Position numbers and translations under genes: made by a program | The notes under the pieces: generated by a model | Told to the model about the DNA's origin: nothing | Databases searched by the model: none | The model's input: only the letters and a program-made list of their open reading frames with translations | In this document: positions 33,775-45,660 of the stretch, piece by piece | Position numbering within the stretch: position 1 is the first letter of the stretch | How the letters are laid out: each line of letters starts with the position of its first letter | DNA from: Camellia lanceoleosa | Lineage: Eukaryota; Streptophyta; Magnoliopsida; Ericales; Theaceae | Length of the DNA: 64,000 bases | Direction: 5' to 3' | Assembly: GCA_025200525.1 (NCBI GenBank) | Contig: JANUSC010000050.1 | Location: 434,001-498,000 of the forward strand

Positions 33775-36290
33775 TGTCATGCCCCACTTTTTATTACTCG
33801 GGTAACATTACTCATTATTATAAACAATTTCAGAGATAGCAAACAGAAGTCCCAATATCGTGATAAAGATAACACAATGAAGATTCTCTCATTCGTATAT
33901 AAAATAGATGCAACATAGAACATAATTACAGTAAATTGCCTGCAGGCTTACATCATTACATGAAAGAGAAAGGGTTTAACCCTTTCTACAACAATGGCAT
34001 TCGACCAACAATTAAAAGGCCTCGTTGCCAACAAAAAAAAATGACGATCCTCAATCTTGAACCACTTCTCGATATTCACCTGGAAAAGGATTAGCAACGT
34101 AGGATGAACATACAGTCCAGTAGGGATCCCAACATAATTCTAAACAATAACAACTTACATATAGCTATGATCATGAATGCTTAGTCTCATACTATATAAA
34201 TAATGTGACGGTTTATAACCGAAGAATATTTACATAAGTATTTTTCCCAAAATCATTCAATTCTTTCAACAATACACATGTCACATTTCCTTTTCATTTT
34301 CTCATTTCAAAAATATCTCATGACAACCATTTTTTTTTTTAAAAACATGTTCATAAATCTTTGATTTTCTTCACATTATTAATGAACTCAACACAACATC
34401 TACATCATTTTCCAACACATTCAAATATACATATATACATCTAACACGAAAAATGAAAACAACAAGCATCTAACAACTATCTACTCAACATATGAGACAA
34501 CTCGGCCTTCCTGAACCATAACCATCATAACGCATGATATACATAGATACACTGAGACAATAATGATAAATAAGCTCTGCTTTACCTACCTTAAGCATGG
34601 TAAGCCAAGAATACACCTTTCCATAATGAAATACCAATTTACCAGACACCGGTTGGAAGGTAATAATACCTCTGTTAAGTTCTCTAGGTGCTAGTTAGAA
34701 GGTACTGGTACCTCTCATTCTAAGCGCAGCCAATTCTCCAGGCGCTAGTTAGAAGGTAGCGGTATCTCTCATTCTCAGCGCAATATACGTTACGAATCAC
34801 TACAACATGTTAAAAACATAAATAACATAAGTGTAATACATATACATAATCTATTCAACACGACAGTGTCATCCTCCACTGCTGACCAAGGACAAAACCT
34901 CCAAACACTTGTATTTAATACACATAATATCATACTCCAATTCTCATGAGACTTTAAGTCCAACAACAATAGATAATAAATAAAGTGTTCACAATCCAAC
35001 CTCATGTTCATTTCTAAAATTCACAAAGTGTTATGATTTCCTTCCCTTTTTTTTTTTCTTTTTTCTTTTTTTTTTTTTCAAAAATCAATTCTCTTATTTT
35101 CCAAGTTAACATACTTCAATCTTTATCCAAAATCATTTCTTTTCATCTCACAAAACTAAATCCATGGATATCAAAGAGACAACTCAACTCAATATAATAT
35201 GATCAATCCAAAATAATTCCAATGCCATAGGTAATTCTCCCTTTTAGCTATTTATACATTTACACAATCCATATTAACAAAATACAAACATTATTCAACT
35301 TTACCCCTTTTTTTAATTCACCAAGTCAAAATATTAAATTAGGACTTTTTCTCCTCCCCCCTCCCATTTTCTTTACATAAACATGTTACACTACTCCTCA
35401 ATTAACCCAAATAACAATCAATTTAACAATTTCATTCACAAATATCAAACCATAGATCTCCTTTCATGATTTTCCAAAGAAATCCATAATGGATATGATT
35501 TTTATGCAATAAATCTACCACATATTTATCTATAGATAAGGTTTTGAAAAGGAGCAAAGAAATCCCTACCTCAGGCAATGAAGAGAAGAAACCTGAAAAT
35601 CCAACATCAACAAAAACACGATCTGCTCAGATTAAATGGAAGTCTTTGTCGAGCTCTATATTTTGGCATATGGAACTAGGGTTCAAAAATGTGTAAAAAT
35701 AGATGAAATCAAGGCTTAAAAGCTTGAAAACTCAAAAATGATGGAAGAAGAGAGAGAAAATGGAGTGAAAAGTGAAGAGATTTGACCAAAAAAGTGACTT
35801 TTAACGATATGATTCTGAACAGTTCGCTCGAGTAGTGAAAGTTGCGCTTCAGCGGTGAATCGAGGCTTCCAGTATCTTAGACAATTTTGAAAAACAAAGC
35901 TGGAAGGGTCTATGGTCCGCCCAAGCGATGAAAATTGCGCTCGAGCGTACTATGCACACAGCACAGATTCACAAAATTCAAACAGGCATAACTCTCTCAT
36001 CTAGACTCCGTTTAGGGTTGTTTTTGTGTCCAAATTGAAGCCTCAAAAGTAAACTTTCCAATGTTTCTAGCCTTTCAGCAAGATTCAATCTGGGGAGAGA
36101 TAAAATGATAAAAGAGTGATGACTACTCAATAACAACTATTTGAATTTGGAGTTTTTTTTTATCCAATATCGCCCAACCACTATGATAACACCTCAACCA
36201 AGGTTCAAATATCAACTAAGAAGATTCTCCATCAAGATAATCAAAGAATCAAATATAATTCCATTATAACAGGAAGTACAGAGTGACACA
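33775..36290 (-). repeat. 5' LTR of element c
   Basis: Matches 4549-6939. It ends GGGGCATGACA on the minus strand at 33775. The outer end is followed by AAAAT at 36291-36295. CTCGAG-type words recur near 35820-35950. Confidence 0.85.
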
Positions 36291-36295
36291 AAAAT

Positions 36296-36370
36296 TAACA
36301 ATTAGTGACGTTTTTTAATAGTGTATAATGAAAAATGTCATAAATTATTATAGGACTTATTGAATAATAA
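36296..36370 (+). mobile_element. Right half of the MITE split by element c (copy A)
   Basis: Continues the pattern broken at 4548 (TAACAATTAGTGACGTTTTT), then ttataggacttattgaataa, which resembles the 3' end of copy C. The last bases are lost next to a hAT-like MITE. Confidence 0.7.
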
Positions 36371-36378
36371 GCACACTG

Positions 36379-36609
36379 AGGCCTCGTTTGGGAACAGGCT
36401 AATTTAGCAACTTTTTGGCTATTTGGCTAAAAAGGTAGGAAAAAAAAACTTGTATGTTTGGGATGACTTTTTAGATAATTACGAAAAGATGTGCAAAAAA
36501 TAGAGAGAAAAGATAATCTTTGACTTTTTGGTATAAGTGGTTGGCATTTTGGCTAATTTAGTAACTTTTTGACTAATTAACTAATTTAGTCAGTCCCCAA
36601 ATGGGACCT
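36379..36609. mobile_element. hAT-like MITE
   Basis: The left end AGGCCTCGTTTGGGAACAGG and the minus-strand right end AGGTCCCATTTGGGGACTGA are inverted repeats that continue into GGCTAATTTAG words. Ends of the type GGCCTCGTTTGG are common in hAT-type plant MITEs. There is no coding capacity. Confidence 0.7.
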
Positions 36610-36890
36610 AATTTATACGTAAGTCTTCCTAAAAAAATAATATTTATATCATTGAGGCAAATATCTCACCAAAGTAGTTAAATTTTTAGTCAAATTCTAT
36701 CTGAAAGGTTATATTTCTATGTTCAACACTCGTAGGAATACACCCTCTCAAAAACCTTTTTTTTTTTTTTAATTCTATTTAAATATTTTTTTTTTTAATT
36801 ACTAACAATCACCCAGTGTAATGCGCTGAATAAAATAAATAAATTATATAAATGATCTATCCTATTGTATAAGTTAAAATATTTACATTA
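36610..36890. other. AT-rich spacer, nothing recognised
   Basis: Only A/T runs are visible. Confidence 0.4.
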
Positions 36891-37112
36891 TGGGCTCATT
36901 TGGAATGTGATTTGGTTTTTTGACATTTTGACTATTTTAGCTTAAGGTTAAAAATTCTCGTCTAGAATGAGCTTTTTGATTTTTTTGACTTTTGTGAGAG
37001 TAAAAATGAATGATTATGGTTTGAATGTGACATTTTGTTTTATTGAATTAAAAAATCTATTTTATTTTTTTGTGACTATTTTAACCCCAATTCATTATGT
37101 CAAACGAGTGCT
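36891..37112. mobile_element. Second hAT-like MITE
   Basis: Left end GGGCTCATTTGGAATGTG and minus-strand right end AGCACTCGTTTGACATAATG, with inner TTTTGACTATTTTA words facing each other. More diverged than the neighbour. Confidence 0.5.
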
Positions 37113-37503
37113 ATATATATTTTATATTAAAATATTATGCAATCTTTAAATAAATATTAAAAGTCTATTGTAATAAACGATCCTAAATTGCATTAAAAAC
37201 GTTGAAGTTTCAATATGCATATCCTAAAGTTATTATTATACTAAAAAAAACTTACTAATAGACTTTAACGTCCCATTTAATAAATAAATTTTCATATTTT
37301 AGGAGTATGTGCGAGATATTTGACAATGCATAAAAAATAAATAAATAAATAAAATAAAATAAAAATCACTTAAAACTAATAATTCAAAAATAGATTAAAA
37401 TTTTAAGTTAAAAAGTACATTTGTTTATTATTTTTTATTAGAAATTACTTATTAATCGATATTTAGTTTAAATTTTATTATTTTATTTTTTCTTTAATTT
37501 TTT

Positions 37504-37885
37504 GGACAATTACAAAAAAAAATCCCAAGTTTGAGGCATCTAACAAAATAAATTTTGAATTTTGTCAATTTCAATCATAATATTTTTATTTGTTTTCAAT
37601 TTAAATCATTAGTCTATTTTCGTTAAGTAAAATCAATAGAAAAAGAGTATTTCAATCATTACACTTAATGTAGGTATATATTAAATTTTTAAAAATATCA
37701 TTTTCATTGAGTTTAATAACTAAAATACTCATTTTTCATTAGTTGTACTTAATGAAAATAGGTAAATGGTTTAGATTGAAAATAAATTAAAATTTTAAGA
37801 TTTAAATTGATAAAATTAAAAATTAAGGATTTATTTTGTTATAAAACTCAAACCTTGGATTTTTTTATTATATAATTTTCCCTAA
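37504..37885. mobile_element. Foldback element with TIRs of about 150 bp
   Basis: The left arm has TCCCAAGTTTGAGGCATCTA then ACAAAATAAATTTTGAATTT. The minus-strand right arm has TCCAAGGTTTGAGTTTTATA then ACAAAATAAATCCTTAATTT. Both continue to a shared CTATTTTCGTTAAGTA or CTATTTTCATTAAGTA. The element is nearly all arm. Confidence 0.75.
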
Positions 37886-38099
37886 TTTTTTTATACTTGT
37901 AAATTTAATTTATTTCTGTTATAAATGTATTGAAAAGTATGATCTTAGAAATATTATTGTAGAATTCAGCCAAAATAAATATTAATTTTGTGAAACATAT
38001 AGTTCTTAGGAAGTATTTTGGAAGGACATTTTCATAACACTTGTATTATCTATTAAAACTTATATATTTTTGTTTATAAGAAAGTGTGTGATTGGTAAA

Positions 38100-38390
38100 T
38101 ACTCAACATAACTACCACCACGACTACGACCACAATCATCGCTACTGTTATCACCACATCATGTTATTGCTATTACTTCCACCACTATTACTATCACTTT
38201 TATTATTATTGTCATTCTTGCTATAAGCAACATCGTCATTTTATTATCACTATCACTATCACCACCACCACCACCACCACTATCAACGTTATCAGGCTAC
38301 CACCACTGCCACCATGCCGCTACCACTGTCAACCCCGCCGCCACCACCACCATCAACGCTACCACCACCACAATCACAATATAAAAATTA
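38100..38390. repeat. Degenerate trinucleotide-rich tract (CAC/CAT/ATT)
   Basis: Runs of accacc, atcacc and attatt codon-sized words fill about 290 bp. Long frames here would be low-complexity only. Confidence 0.8.
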
Positions 38391-38598
38391 AAATATACAA
38401 TTTAAAAATAATAATTTTCAAATTTAATTTTATATCTATCAAACAATTTTATTTTTTAAGTTAACACTTAAATATTTATCAAATAATTTTCAATTTAAAA
38501 AATTCAACATTAAATTTTTAACTTTATCAAACACCACACATTTCTCTCTCTCTTCTTCCAAATGTTATTTTTTAAATGGACACTTTTCCAATGTTCAG

Positions 38599-38815
38599 TG
38601 TGTTTGGTTTGAGTTTTTTTATTAAGTTTTTTGAAAACTGGTTTTTTTGATTTTCGTGTTTTTTTTTTTCATTTTTAATGAATATTTTAAACAATTTTTT
38701 TACTTTTTTAGATGCAGCTTACTTAGATGTATCTTAAAAGTAAAAAATTTGTGAAAAAATATTTTAAAAAATTAATAAATGCATAAAAATACAAAAAAAA
38801 AAAATGTACTGAACT
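38599..38815 (+). mobile_element. Single arm of a foldback family
   Basis: Matches the minus strand of about 39875-40095 over about 215 bp, including TTTTTTAGATGCAGCTTACT and ATGTACTGAACTCTCG. The partner arm lies 1.1 kb away, beyond a different internal region. Confidence 0.75.
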
Positions 38816-39639
38816 CTCGTATTTTTTTTTATTTTTTTTTTTGGTATTTTTGGTATTTAGAGCTCCTTTATTAGAGCTCCAAAACATTTTTTATTTTTGA
38901 CATTCCCAATGCATTGGTGCTATTAAGGATCTTTTTTTTAGTGGTATGAATCATTGTTGATAAGACTATTTTATTTATAATTTTTATCTACATTCATTCA
39001 TTTACGAATTAAAATCTTATAATCAAATTTAGAGAAGAAACATTAATTTTTTGGACAGTTAATTTTTTTTTTCTAAAAAAAAGTAACTTTATCTAAAAAA
39101 TTAGAATACACGTATTGATTTGATTTGATACATATATAGAAGAAGAAAAAAATAAAAAAATAAAATAAAAAAAATGAGAATTCACTTTTTAATTTTTAAT
39201 TATGATCTGAGTATTTGAAAGCTCCTTAACTTCATTTTTAGATTAAGCGAAATAACATTTTTTTTTTTTAATATTTGTCCATTATTAAGCACCTTTAATA
39301 AAATAATAAAAGGAGATGGATCCTTATTAGTCTATAATCTGGACTAAAAGATATTGTTTGGGCTTATGGTGTTCACTACGGACTCATTTTGATAATTCGA
39401 ACAATTCATTTTGTTGTATCTTTCATATATATAATTCACACAAAAAATTAGATCGATTTCCTAATCAATTTAAGATTTGACTTTGAGAGGGCGTTTGGAC
39501 TTGCTATGCCTATTTTGGGATCGACATCGATTATCCGAATCGTTCAATTTTTAAGATTCATTGAGCAAAATATTCATACAAAAAGTTATGATACTCGGAT
39601 ATTGATAACTATTAGATGGCTATTCTTGAAATTATGTGT

Positions 39640-40095
39640 TGTCTATTTTTTAAAAACGAATTCACTCTGTTTGTTTTCAATTTTTAGAATTCACCTTTCA
39701 GAAAATTTTACTTTTTCGCTTTCTGTATTTTTTTTGTTTTCACTAAATTTTTTTAATATTTTAAGCAATTTTTTTAATTTTTAGATACACTTAACATAAA
39801 TATGCTTAAAAAGTATAATATTTGTGAAAAAAAAAATCTTTAGAAAATTCACTAAATACCAAAAATATAAATAAATAAAAAAAACGAAAATTCAGTACAT
39901 TTTTAATATTTTTGTGTATTTATTAATTTTTTAAAATATTTTTCACAAATATTTTACTATTTAGATATATCTAAGTAAGATGCATCTAACAAAGTAAAAA
40001 AAAAAATTGCTTGAAATTTTAAAAAGATTCACTAAAAATTAAAAAAAATACGAAAAACAAAAAAACTCAATTTTCAAAAAACTGAAACTAAACAC
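39640..40095. mobile_element. Tail-to-tail foldback element
   Basis: A plus-strand arm (39640 to about 39895) meets a minus-strand arm (about 39885-40095) at a shared centre CGAAAATTCAGTACATTTTT. The unit is nearly a full palindrome of about 450 bp. It is the same family as 38599-38815. Confidence 0.75.
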
Positions 40096-40900
40096 ATTGA
40101 ATATGATTCAAACATATAATTATTATTATTCAATCATTTTAATTTTTTACACGAATATTTTACTCAATAAGCCCTAAAAAATGAACTATTCAAATCACTA
40201 AACTCGGTGAAAAAATAAGCCTAATAAGCCCGATGTTCTCTTAAGTTGGAGAAATTTTTGTATGACAACTTGAGAGAAGTTAAATTATCATGTTTGTTAC
40301 TAAAATATATATAGAAAAATACTAGAGATTCCAAAAATGTTACCCAATGTCTCATATGTGTATGGAGTCTACACCATGTAGGTCCCACACACATGTAAGA
40401 CATTTGATAAAAAAGTTAGTAAATCTTTTAGAATTTGTAGCATTACTCATATTTATCATATACTGTTTAAAAAATGTTTTAATAAGAAATTATTCAATAA
40501 ACCTAGAGTAATTAGCATTAAATAATTATTATTAAATTCCCTTATTTGCATGGAAAATGTAGAATAGAAGGGATATAAATTCTAATTTTTTGAAAAGTAA
40601 ATTATTTTCACTACGTGGGTTTGAGCTGTCAGAGACAAAAGTCTAAAGATTTTTTTAATAGTATGGTGTCATAATATTGAAAAATAAAAACGAAAAAAAG
40701 GAAGTTACTATTTTCACTTCATTTTGTTTTAAATATATATGTATTTTTTATCTTTATTATATATAGAATGAAATATATTTAGAGTAAAATAAATGTAAGA
40801 ATATCTATAAAGTGACCCATATGTCACATGTTTGTTTTATTTATTTATTTATTTATATTATATATATTTATTATGTATATTTAATTGGTTTAATGACTAA
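40096..40900. other. AT-rich intergenic DNA
   Basis: No gene or paired repeat ends were recognised. Confidence 0.4.
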
Positions 40901-41007
40901 TGGGTAACTAATATCTGTTCATTATCCCATATGTTGGTTTCATGAGACTTTACAACTTTCCTGATGGTGAGAAGTTATAAGGAGTTATACTTGGATATGG
41001 GTCCAAG

Positions 41008-41192
41008 CCTATCTATATATATGCCTGTGATAGCCATCAAACACCGACATTGTTTTATAAATAGAGTAGGCTTGAAACTCTGTTCCTTTCACTTTTCATA
41101 TGGTTCTGTAAAAGTGTTCTGTGAGTGGGTTTTTGTTTATACATTCAAGGATAAAGATTGAAAAGGCTTGAACATCATGGCAGGAGGTATTA
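41008..41192 (+). promoter_or_regulatory. Possible promoter and first exon of an unrecognised gene
   Basis: TATCTATATATATGCC near 41010-41025 is TATA-like. About 150 bp on, AACATCATGGCAGGAGGTAT has a good plant start context and a possible splice donor (GAG then GTATTA) after four codons. A possible acceptor tttag lies near 41362-41366. What follows, either CTTCACCCACC... or a neighbouring frame, stops within about 30 codons and matches nothing I know. It may be a remnant. Confidence 0.15.
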
Positions 41193-42329
41193 TTCTTTTT
41201 GAATTAAAATTATTTTAATTCTCACAAAATAGAGTAGGAATAATAACTATGCATAATAAAAATAATAAAAATAAAATTTATTAAGAATAAAATGGAATGA
41301 GAATAGCAGTGTCTTAAAAAAAAACCATGAAATGTACTTTATTTATATATTATCTTTTAATTTAGAGCTTCACCCACCCTTTGCGATGATACTGCTGAGA
41401 AGAATTATACCTGTAAAATATTTTTATTTGTTTGAATTTTTAAAATTTGTATTATAAATTTATTTGAAAAAAAATTAGAAATTAGTTTGATAAAAATAAA
41501 TATAAAAATCTGTATATTTAAAAATTTATTTTTAATGTAAAAAAAACTATATGAAAATAATAAGCGTTTGATTTTTTATTTTTTTCATCAAACTAACTTT
41601 TAATTTTTTAAAATATATATTCAAAAAGCTCAATCACATATATATACATGCATATATTTGAAACTGAGATACAATTTGTTAAGATATATCTGAAATGTCT
41701 CTTTTGGTAATTAGGTTAAAAGCTGATTTTTTAGTTTTTTGATTTTTTTATCATATCAACTTTTTACTTTTTTGTATGTTTTGAAAAAAAATATATATAT
41801 ATATATTAAAAAACTAACTTTTAACTTACTTCTCAAAATAGTGAGAAAAAAGTCCAAGCCGTTCTTAATTTGAACGCTTAAATTATTTGAAAATAGTGTA
41901 AAATATCAAATTTGAAGGTGAACCGGTAATTATATTTAATTTAGATAACCTTTAAATTTTATTTATTTTTTTATTTTCTATACAAGTATGATTAGATGTA
42001 ATCATTTAATGCATTTTGCTATTTGCTATAAAAAAAAATATTAAAAATTTTTTTTGAAAAAACACATGGAAAATTTATCAATAAATTCCATCTTGAGGAA
42101 TGCTGAATCCATTTAATTCTAATGATTTTCTTATAGACAAATTAGTCCCTTTGATTTTAAAAATATAGATTTAATATATTATTTGAAAATTGAATTAACG
42201 ATTATATCCTTATTTCTATTCTGTTTCATTTTTTCTTTTTCTTTTTTTTTTCTTCTTCTTTTTTTTTTTTTTTTTTTTTTTTGTGCTAGAAAGGTAAGGT
42301 ACACATCTATGAGAATCAAATTTGGAATG
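41193..42329. other. AT-rich intergenic DNA with a long poly-T tract
   Basis: No gene was recognised. A homopyrimidine run lies at about 42229-42282, giving a spurious lysine-rich frame on the minus strand. Confidence 0.5.
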
Positions 42330-43140
42330 AATTTTTATATGAAAATCTTTTTTATTTGAAAAACATTTCAAAAAGAGTACAAAAATGACCAAAAATATGA
42401 GATTCTTCAAACATTCCAAAAGAATGTGGATTCTTCAAATATTTCAAAAAGAATATAAAAACTCCTTATTAAGTTTTGAGCAAATGTATAATTTCAAACT
42501 GTAACACTCTAATGTAATACTTAAACGTAACACTTGAATGTAATACTCCAAAAAAAGTTCTTAGTGTACTTTTTCAAAACGTAACACTCTAATATAACAC
42601 TCCAAAAATATTTCTTAGTGTAACACTCTAATATAATACACAAAAAGCTTCTTAGTGTATTTTTTCCAAACATAACACTCCAATATAATACTCCAAAAAA
42701 AAAGATGTGAGATTCTTCATACCATTCTAAAAGGAATACAAAAATTCCTTAGTAACCTTTGGACAAATGTATAATTTTAAATTGTGAGTGTTTCATTTGA
42801 AAAAAGTATACTAAAAGTTTTTTTTATAATATTTTTGTGTTTTATATTAAAGTGTTACATTTGAGATTAGATTGATTAGAGTATTATGTTTGAGAAAAGT
42901 ACACTAAAATTTTTTTTTTTTTGTGTTATATTATAGTGTTACGTTTGGAAAAAATACACTAAGGAGTTTTTTTAGAATGTTACATTACGTTTAAGGAAAG
43001 TATATACTAAGGAATTTTTTAATGTGTTATATTAGATTGTTATATTATTGAAGTGTAATATTGGAGTGTTACGTTTTTTCTGTAATGTGGGATTTGTTTA
43101 AAGGAGGAAAAATTCAAAACCTTTTATGGTTCAGATTGTC
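42330..43140. repeat. Mixed tandem and inverted repeat of AACACTCTAATATAA words
   Basis: The left part has repeated TAACACTCTAATRTAA, CTCCAAAAA and TTCTTAGTGTA words in one orientation. The right part (42780-43090) has the same words inverted: AGTGTTACGTTTG, TACACTAAGGA. The flanking phrase gagattcttcaaacattcc occurs twice on the left, and an inverted relative closes the right side. Confidence 0.7.
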
Positions 43141-43485
43141 CAAATGTGTAATTTTACATTTGGAGAAACCCACTTTTATCTTTAAAAAATTAAATCCAAA
43201 TATGTAAGTGACTACCTTTTGTGTAATTTTTACTTTAATGAGACCTTTAGCTTCATAAGAAAAAAGGAAGGATTAAACAATTTACAAGATCACATTTTGA
43301 GATTTATTGGTGCTTCACCCATAATACATTTGTCATTAATTTTTTTGAGATAAATATGATCAATTAAATAAGTTACGATTATATCGATGTAATTTTGTTT
43401 TGGTGGATGATATACATGAATAATCTAACAAAATGAATGATTCAAATTATTAAAATAAAATCCATAAAAAGACCCATCAACTCAA
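43141..43485. other. AT-rich spacer, nothing recognised
   Basis: It ends in the ATAGT target site of the copia element. Confidence 0.4.
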
Positions 43486-43490
43486 ATAGT

Positions 43491-44383
43491 TGTTGGAAAA
43501 TGGCTTTGGAGGATTTGGAAAAAAATTTATGTTTTGCTAACTTTGAGCATTAATTAAGGTAGGACCCCCACGTTATTTTTAACGTTTCTAATTGGGTTCA
43601 TGTTTAATGTCGCGCAGTGAATAATATAATGTATTTGGTTGCTCAAAACCATTTCCGGATGAATGAGAATTCAATGCGTGTTTTCGGGTTCGTAAAATAT
43701 TAGGTGGGTTTCCTACACATTTGTGAAATGGGCATATCCTACATTGAAAAGACTTAAGATTTTGAATGGGTTTATATACACTAGGTTGGGATACTTGGGA
43801 TGGGCCCCAAGGGGTACCCAAGTTTGTGGAAGGGTAAGGTTATAGGTAAAGTGGACTAGACCTATTGGACCCAAAACAATAACCACACGCGCGCCGCCGC
43901 CACCGCCGTCCATCTGGTCGGCCGGGCGAGCTGGGCTTGGGCCCCCATTCAATTTGTTCGAACAAGTTTTCTACGTGTTTGGAAAAGCCACTTACTCTTC
44001 TATATAAAGCCTTCCATTCCAGCAATTCTTGACATCTAATTTTTCCCTTAGAATTCCATCCCTCTTCTTTTGTGTTTCTGCATTTAATTTTTAAGAAGAA
44101 AAAGAGAGTCACAGTAGAGTTTTGGTTCGCCAGACTTAATTTTGTAGTGCTGCAAATCAAGTGTTAGTCGTGGGAAGTAGATGCCGGTAAATCTCGAAGC
44201 ACCGGAGCGAGGGCGAAATCTACTTTAAGGAGATTGTGTCCAACACAAGCCTCAATGTTTAAAGTTTCTGTAAGCTTTAATTTAAGATTTAATTTATAAA
44301 ATTATTTTTTGGATTATTTATTTTTATTTTTTTGTTTATCTTATTTATACATTTAATTTACACACACACCACTGGGAATAACA
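43491..44383 (+). repeat. 5' LTR of the copia element
   Basis: Starts TGTTGGAAAATGG and ends GGGAATAACA. TATATAAAG at 44001-44009 is the likely TATA box. A CCGGT/ACCGG hairpin lies at 44184-44205, just before the segment complementary to the primer site. Confidence 0.9.
44215..44229 (+). other. Primer donor candidate within the LTR
   Basis: GAAATCTACTTTAAG is the exact reverse complement of 44386-44400. The same 15 bases are intact in the 3' LTR at 49842-49856. Confidence 0.6.
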
Positions 44384-44385
44384 AT

Positions 44386-44400
44386 CTTAAAGTAGATTTC
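44386..44400 (+). other. Primer binding site of the copia element, self-complementary
   Basis: CTTAAAGTAGATTTC starts two bases after the LTR end, the usual position of a primer site. It does not resemble the tRNA-iMet site TGGTATCAGAGC. It pairs over 15 bases with 44215-44229 of the LTR. I infer self-priming, as known for the Tf1/sushi group. Confidence 0.5.
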
Positions 44401-44638
44401 TATTTTGATTTATTTGTATTAGATAGATGAATATTTTGTTTCGGAAAATTAAATAGTAATCATATACTGCTTAATTTCTTAAATAGTAGTAATATACTAT
44501 TTAATAATTTATTTGATAACATAGTAGTTATATACTGTTTATCATTGAAATTTTGTTACAAAATATTATTTTGTATCTTTTGTGTAAATTCTATTTTGTA
44601 TAAATTAGTGATTGGTGTTTTACTATTTCGTCAGAAAT

Positions 44639-45660
44639 ATGACAACTGAAATAAACAATATTGAGACTGTTATTACTCTAACCTCCACACCCATTGTGTT
44701 AGTGATGACTCCGGCAGTACCAGTAAATCATGGGGAGAAATCCAAAAAAATTCAATAGAAATGATTTTAAAAGATGGTAACAAAAAAATGATGTTTTATC
44801 TTACTACATTAAATTTTGCTCGCTTCACTCATAAAAAAAGCACTAGCACTAAACAAGAGAAAAACTGATCGGCAAGTGGTTGCCTTAGTCGATGCATGGA
44901 AATATGGTGATTTTCTGTGTTGAAATTATATCCTCAATGTTGGAGAATACGTTGTACAATGTGTATAGTATCAAAAGCACTGCAAAAGAACAGTGGGAAT
45001 CTCTAGATCATAAATATAAGACAGAGGATGCCGGTACAAATAAATTTGTTGTCGGCCGTTTTCTGGATTTTAAAATGATAGATTCTAAGACAGTTATTAG
45101 CTAGTTTCAAGATCTCTAATTAATTCTCCATGACATACATGTAGAATGGATGATTCTCAGTGAATCTTTCCAAGTAGCAGCAATCGTTGAAAAATTGTCA
45201 CAATCTTGGAAAGAATTCAAGAATTATCTAAAACATAAGCGCAAGGAGATGAAATTGGAGGAACTGATAGTGCGGCTCAGAATTAAGGAGGATAACCGTG
45301 GTTCCAACAAGAAATCAGGAAATCATGTTACGCAGGCTAAAACAAATGTTGTGGAACATGAACAAGGGTCAAAGTTCAACAACAAGAAGCGGAAGTATGA
45401 TGACAATGGTCCCAAACAAGGATCCACTAATAAGATCAACAAAGGGATCAACAACGGATTCAACAAAAGGTTCACAGGCAAGTGTTTTGTGTGCGGCAAA
45501 GATGGACATCACGCTAAGTATTGTCACGTTCGCAAGGAGAGAGAGAGTTCAAGAAAAAAACCAGCACAAGCCAACATAGCCAAGGATTTTTATCTTTTTG
45601 ATGGAGTGGTAGACATCAATCTTGTTGCAGTAGTCTCTGAAGTAAATTTGGTAGGAATCC
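44639..45660 (+). pseudogene. Gag of the copia element
   Basis: The start MTTEINNIETVITL lies at 44639, followed by an early TAG after EKSKKIQ. The core resumes as NTLYNVYSIKSTAKEQWESL, then YKTEDAGTNKFVVGRFLDFK, a stop, then SESFQVAAIVEKL and KNYLKHKRKEMKLEELI. The knuckle CFVCGKDGHHAKYC follows near 45483-45524. Gag forms the particle. Stops at about 44755 and 45100 break it. The frame 45150-45707 stays open into the protease region. Confidence 0.85.

Larger units (their letters stand above)
4549..36290 (-). mobile_element. Element c: gag-only LTR retrotransposon hosting two nested insertions
   Basis: Two LTRs of the same family lie at 4549-6939 and 33775-36290, both in minus orientation. 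The flanks carry AAAAT at 4544-4548 and 36291-36295, a 5-bp target duplication. Once elements a (8049-17277) and b (19158-33156) are removed, the internal region is about 3.6 kb. It holds a primer site, a gag gene, about 2 kb of non-coding DNA and a PPT. I find no protease, RT, RNase H or integrase remnant, so this looks like the non-autonomous TR-GAG class rather than a decayed full element. It would need polymerase supplied by another Ty3/gypsy element. Confidence 0.8.

Noticed and set aside
42216..42419. Lysine-rich minus frame
   Set aside because: Complement of a poly-T tract.
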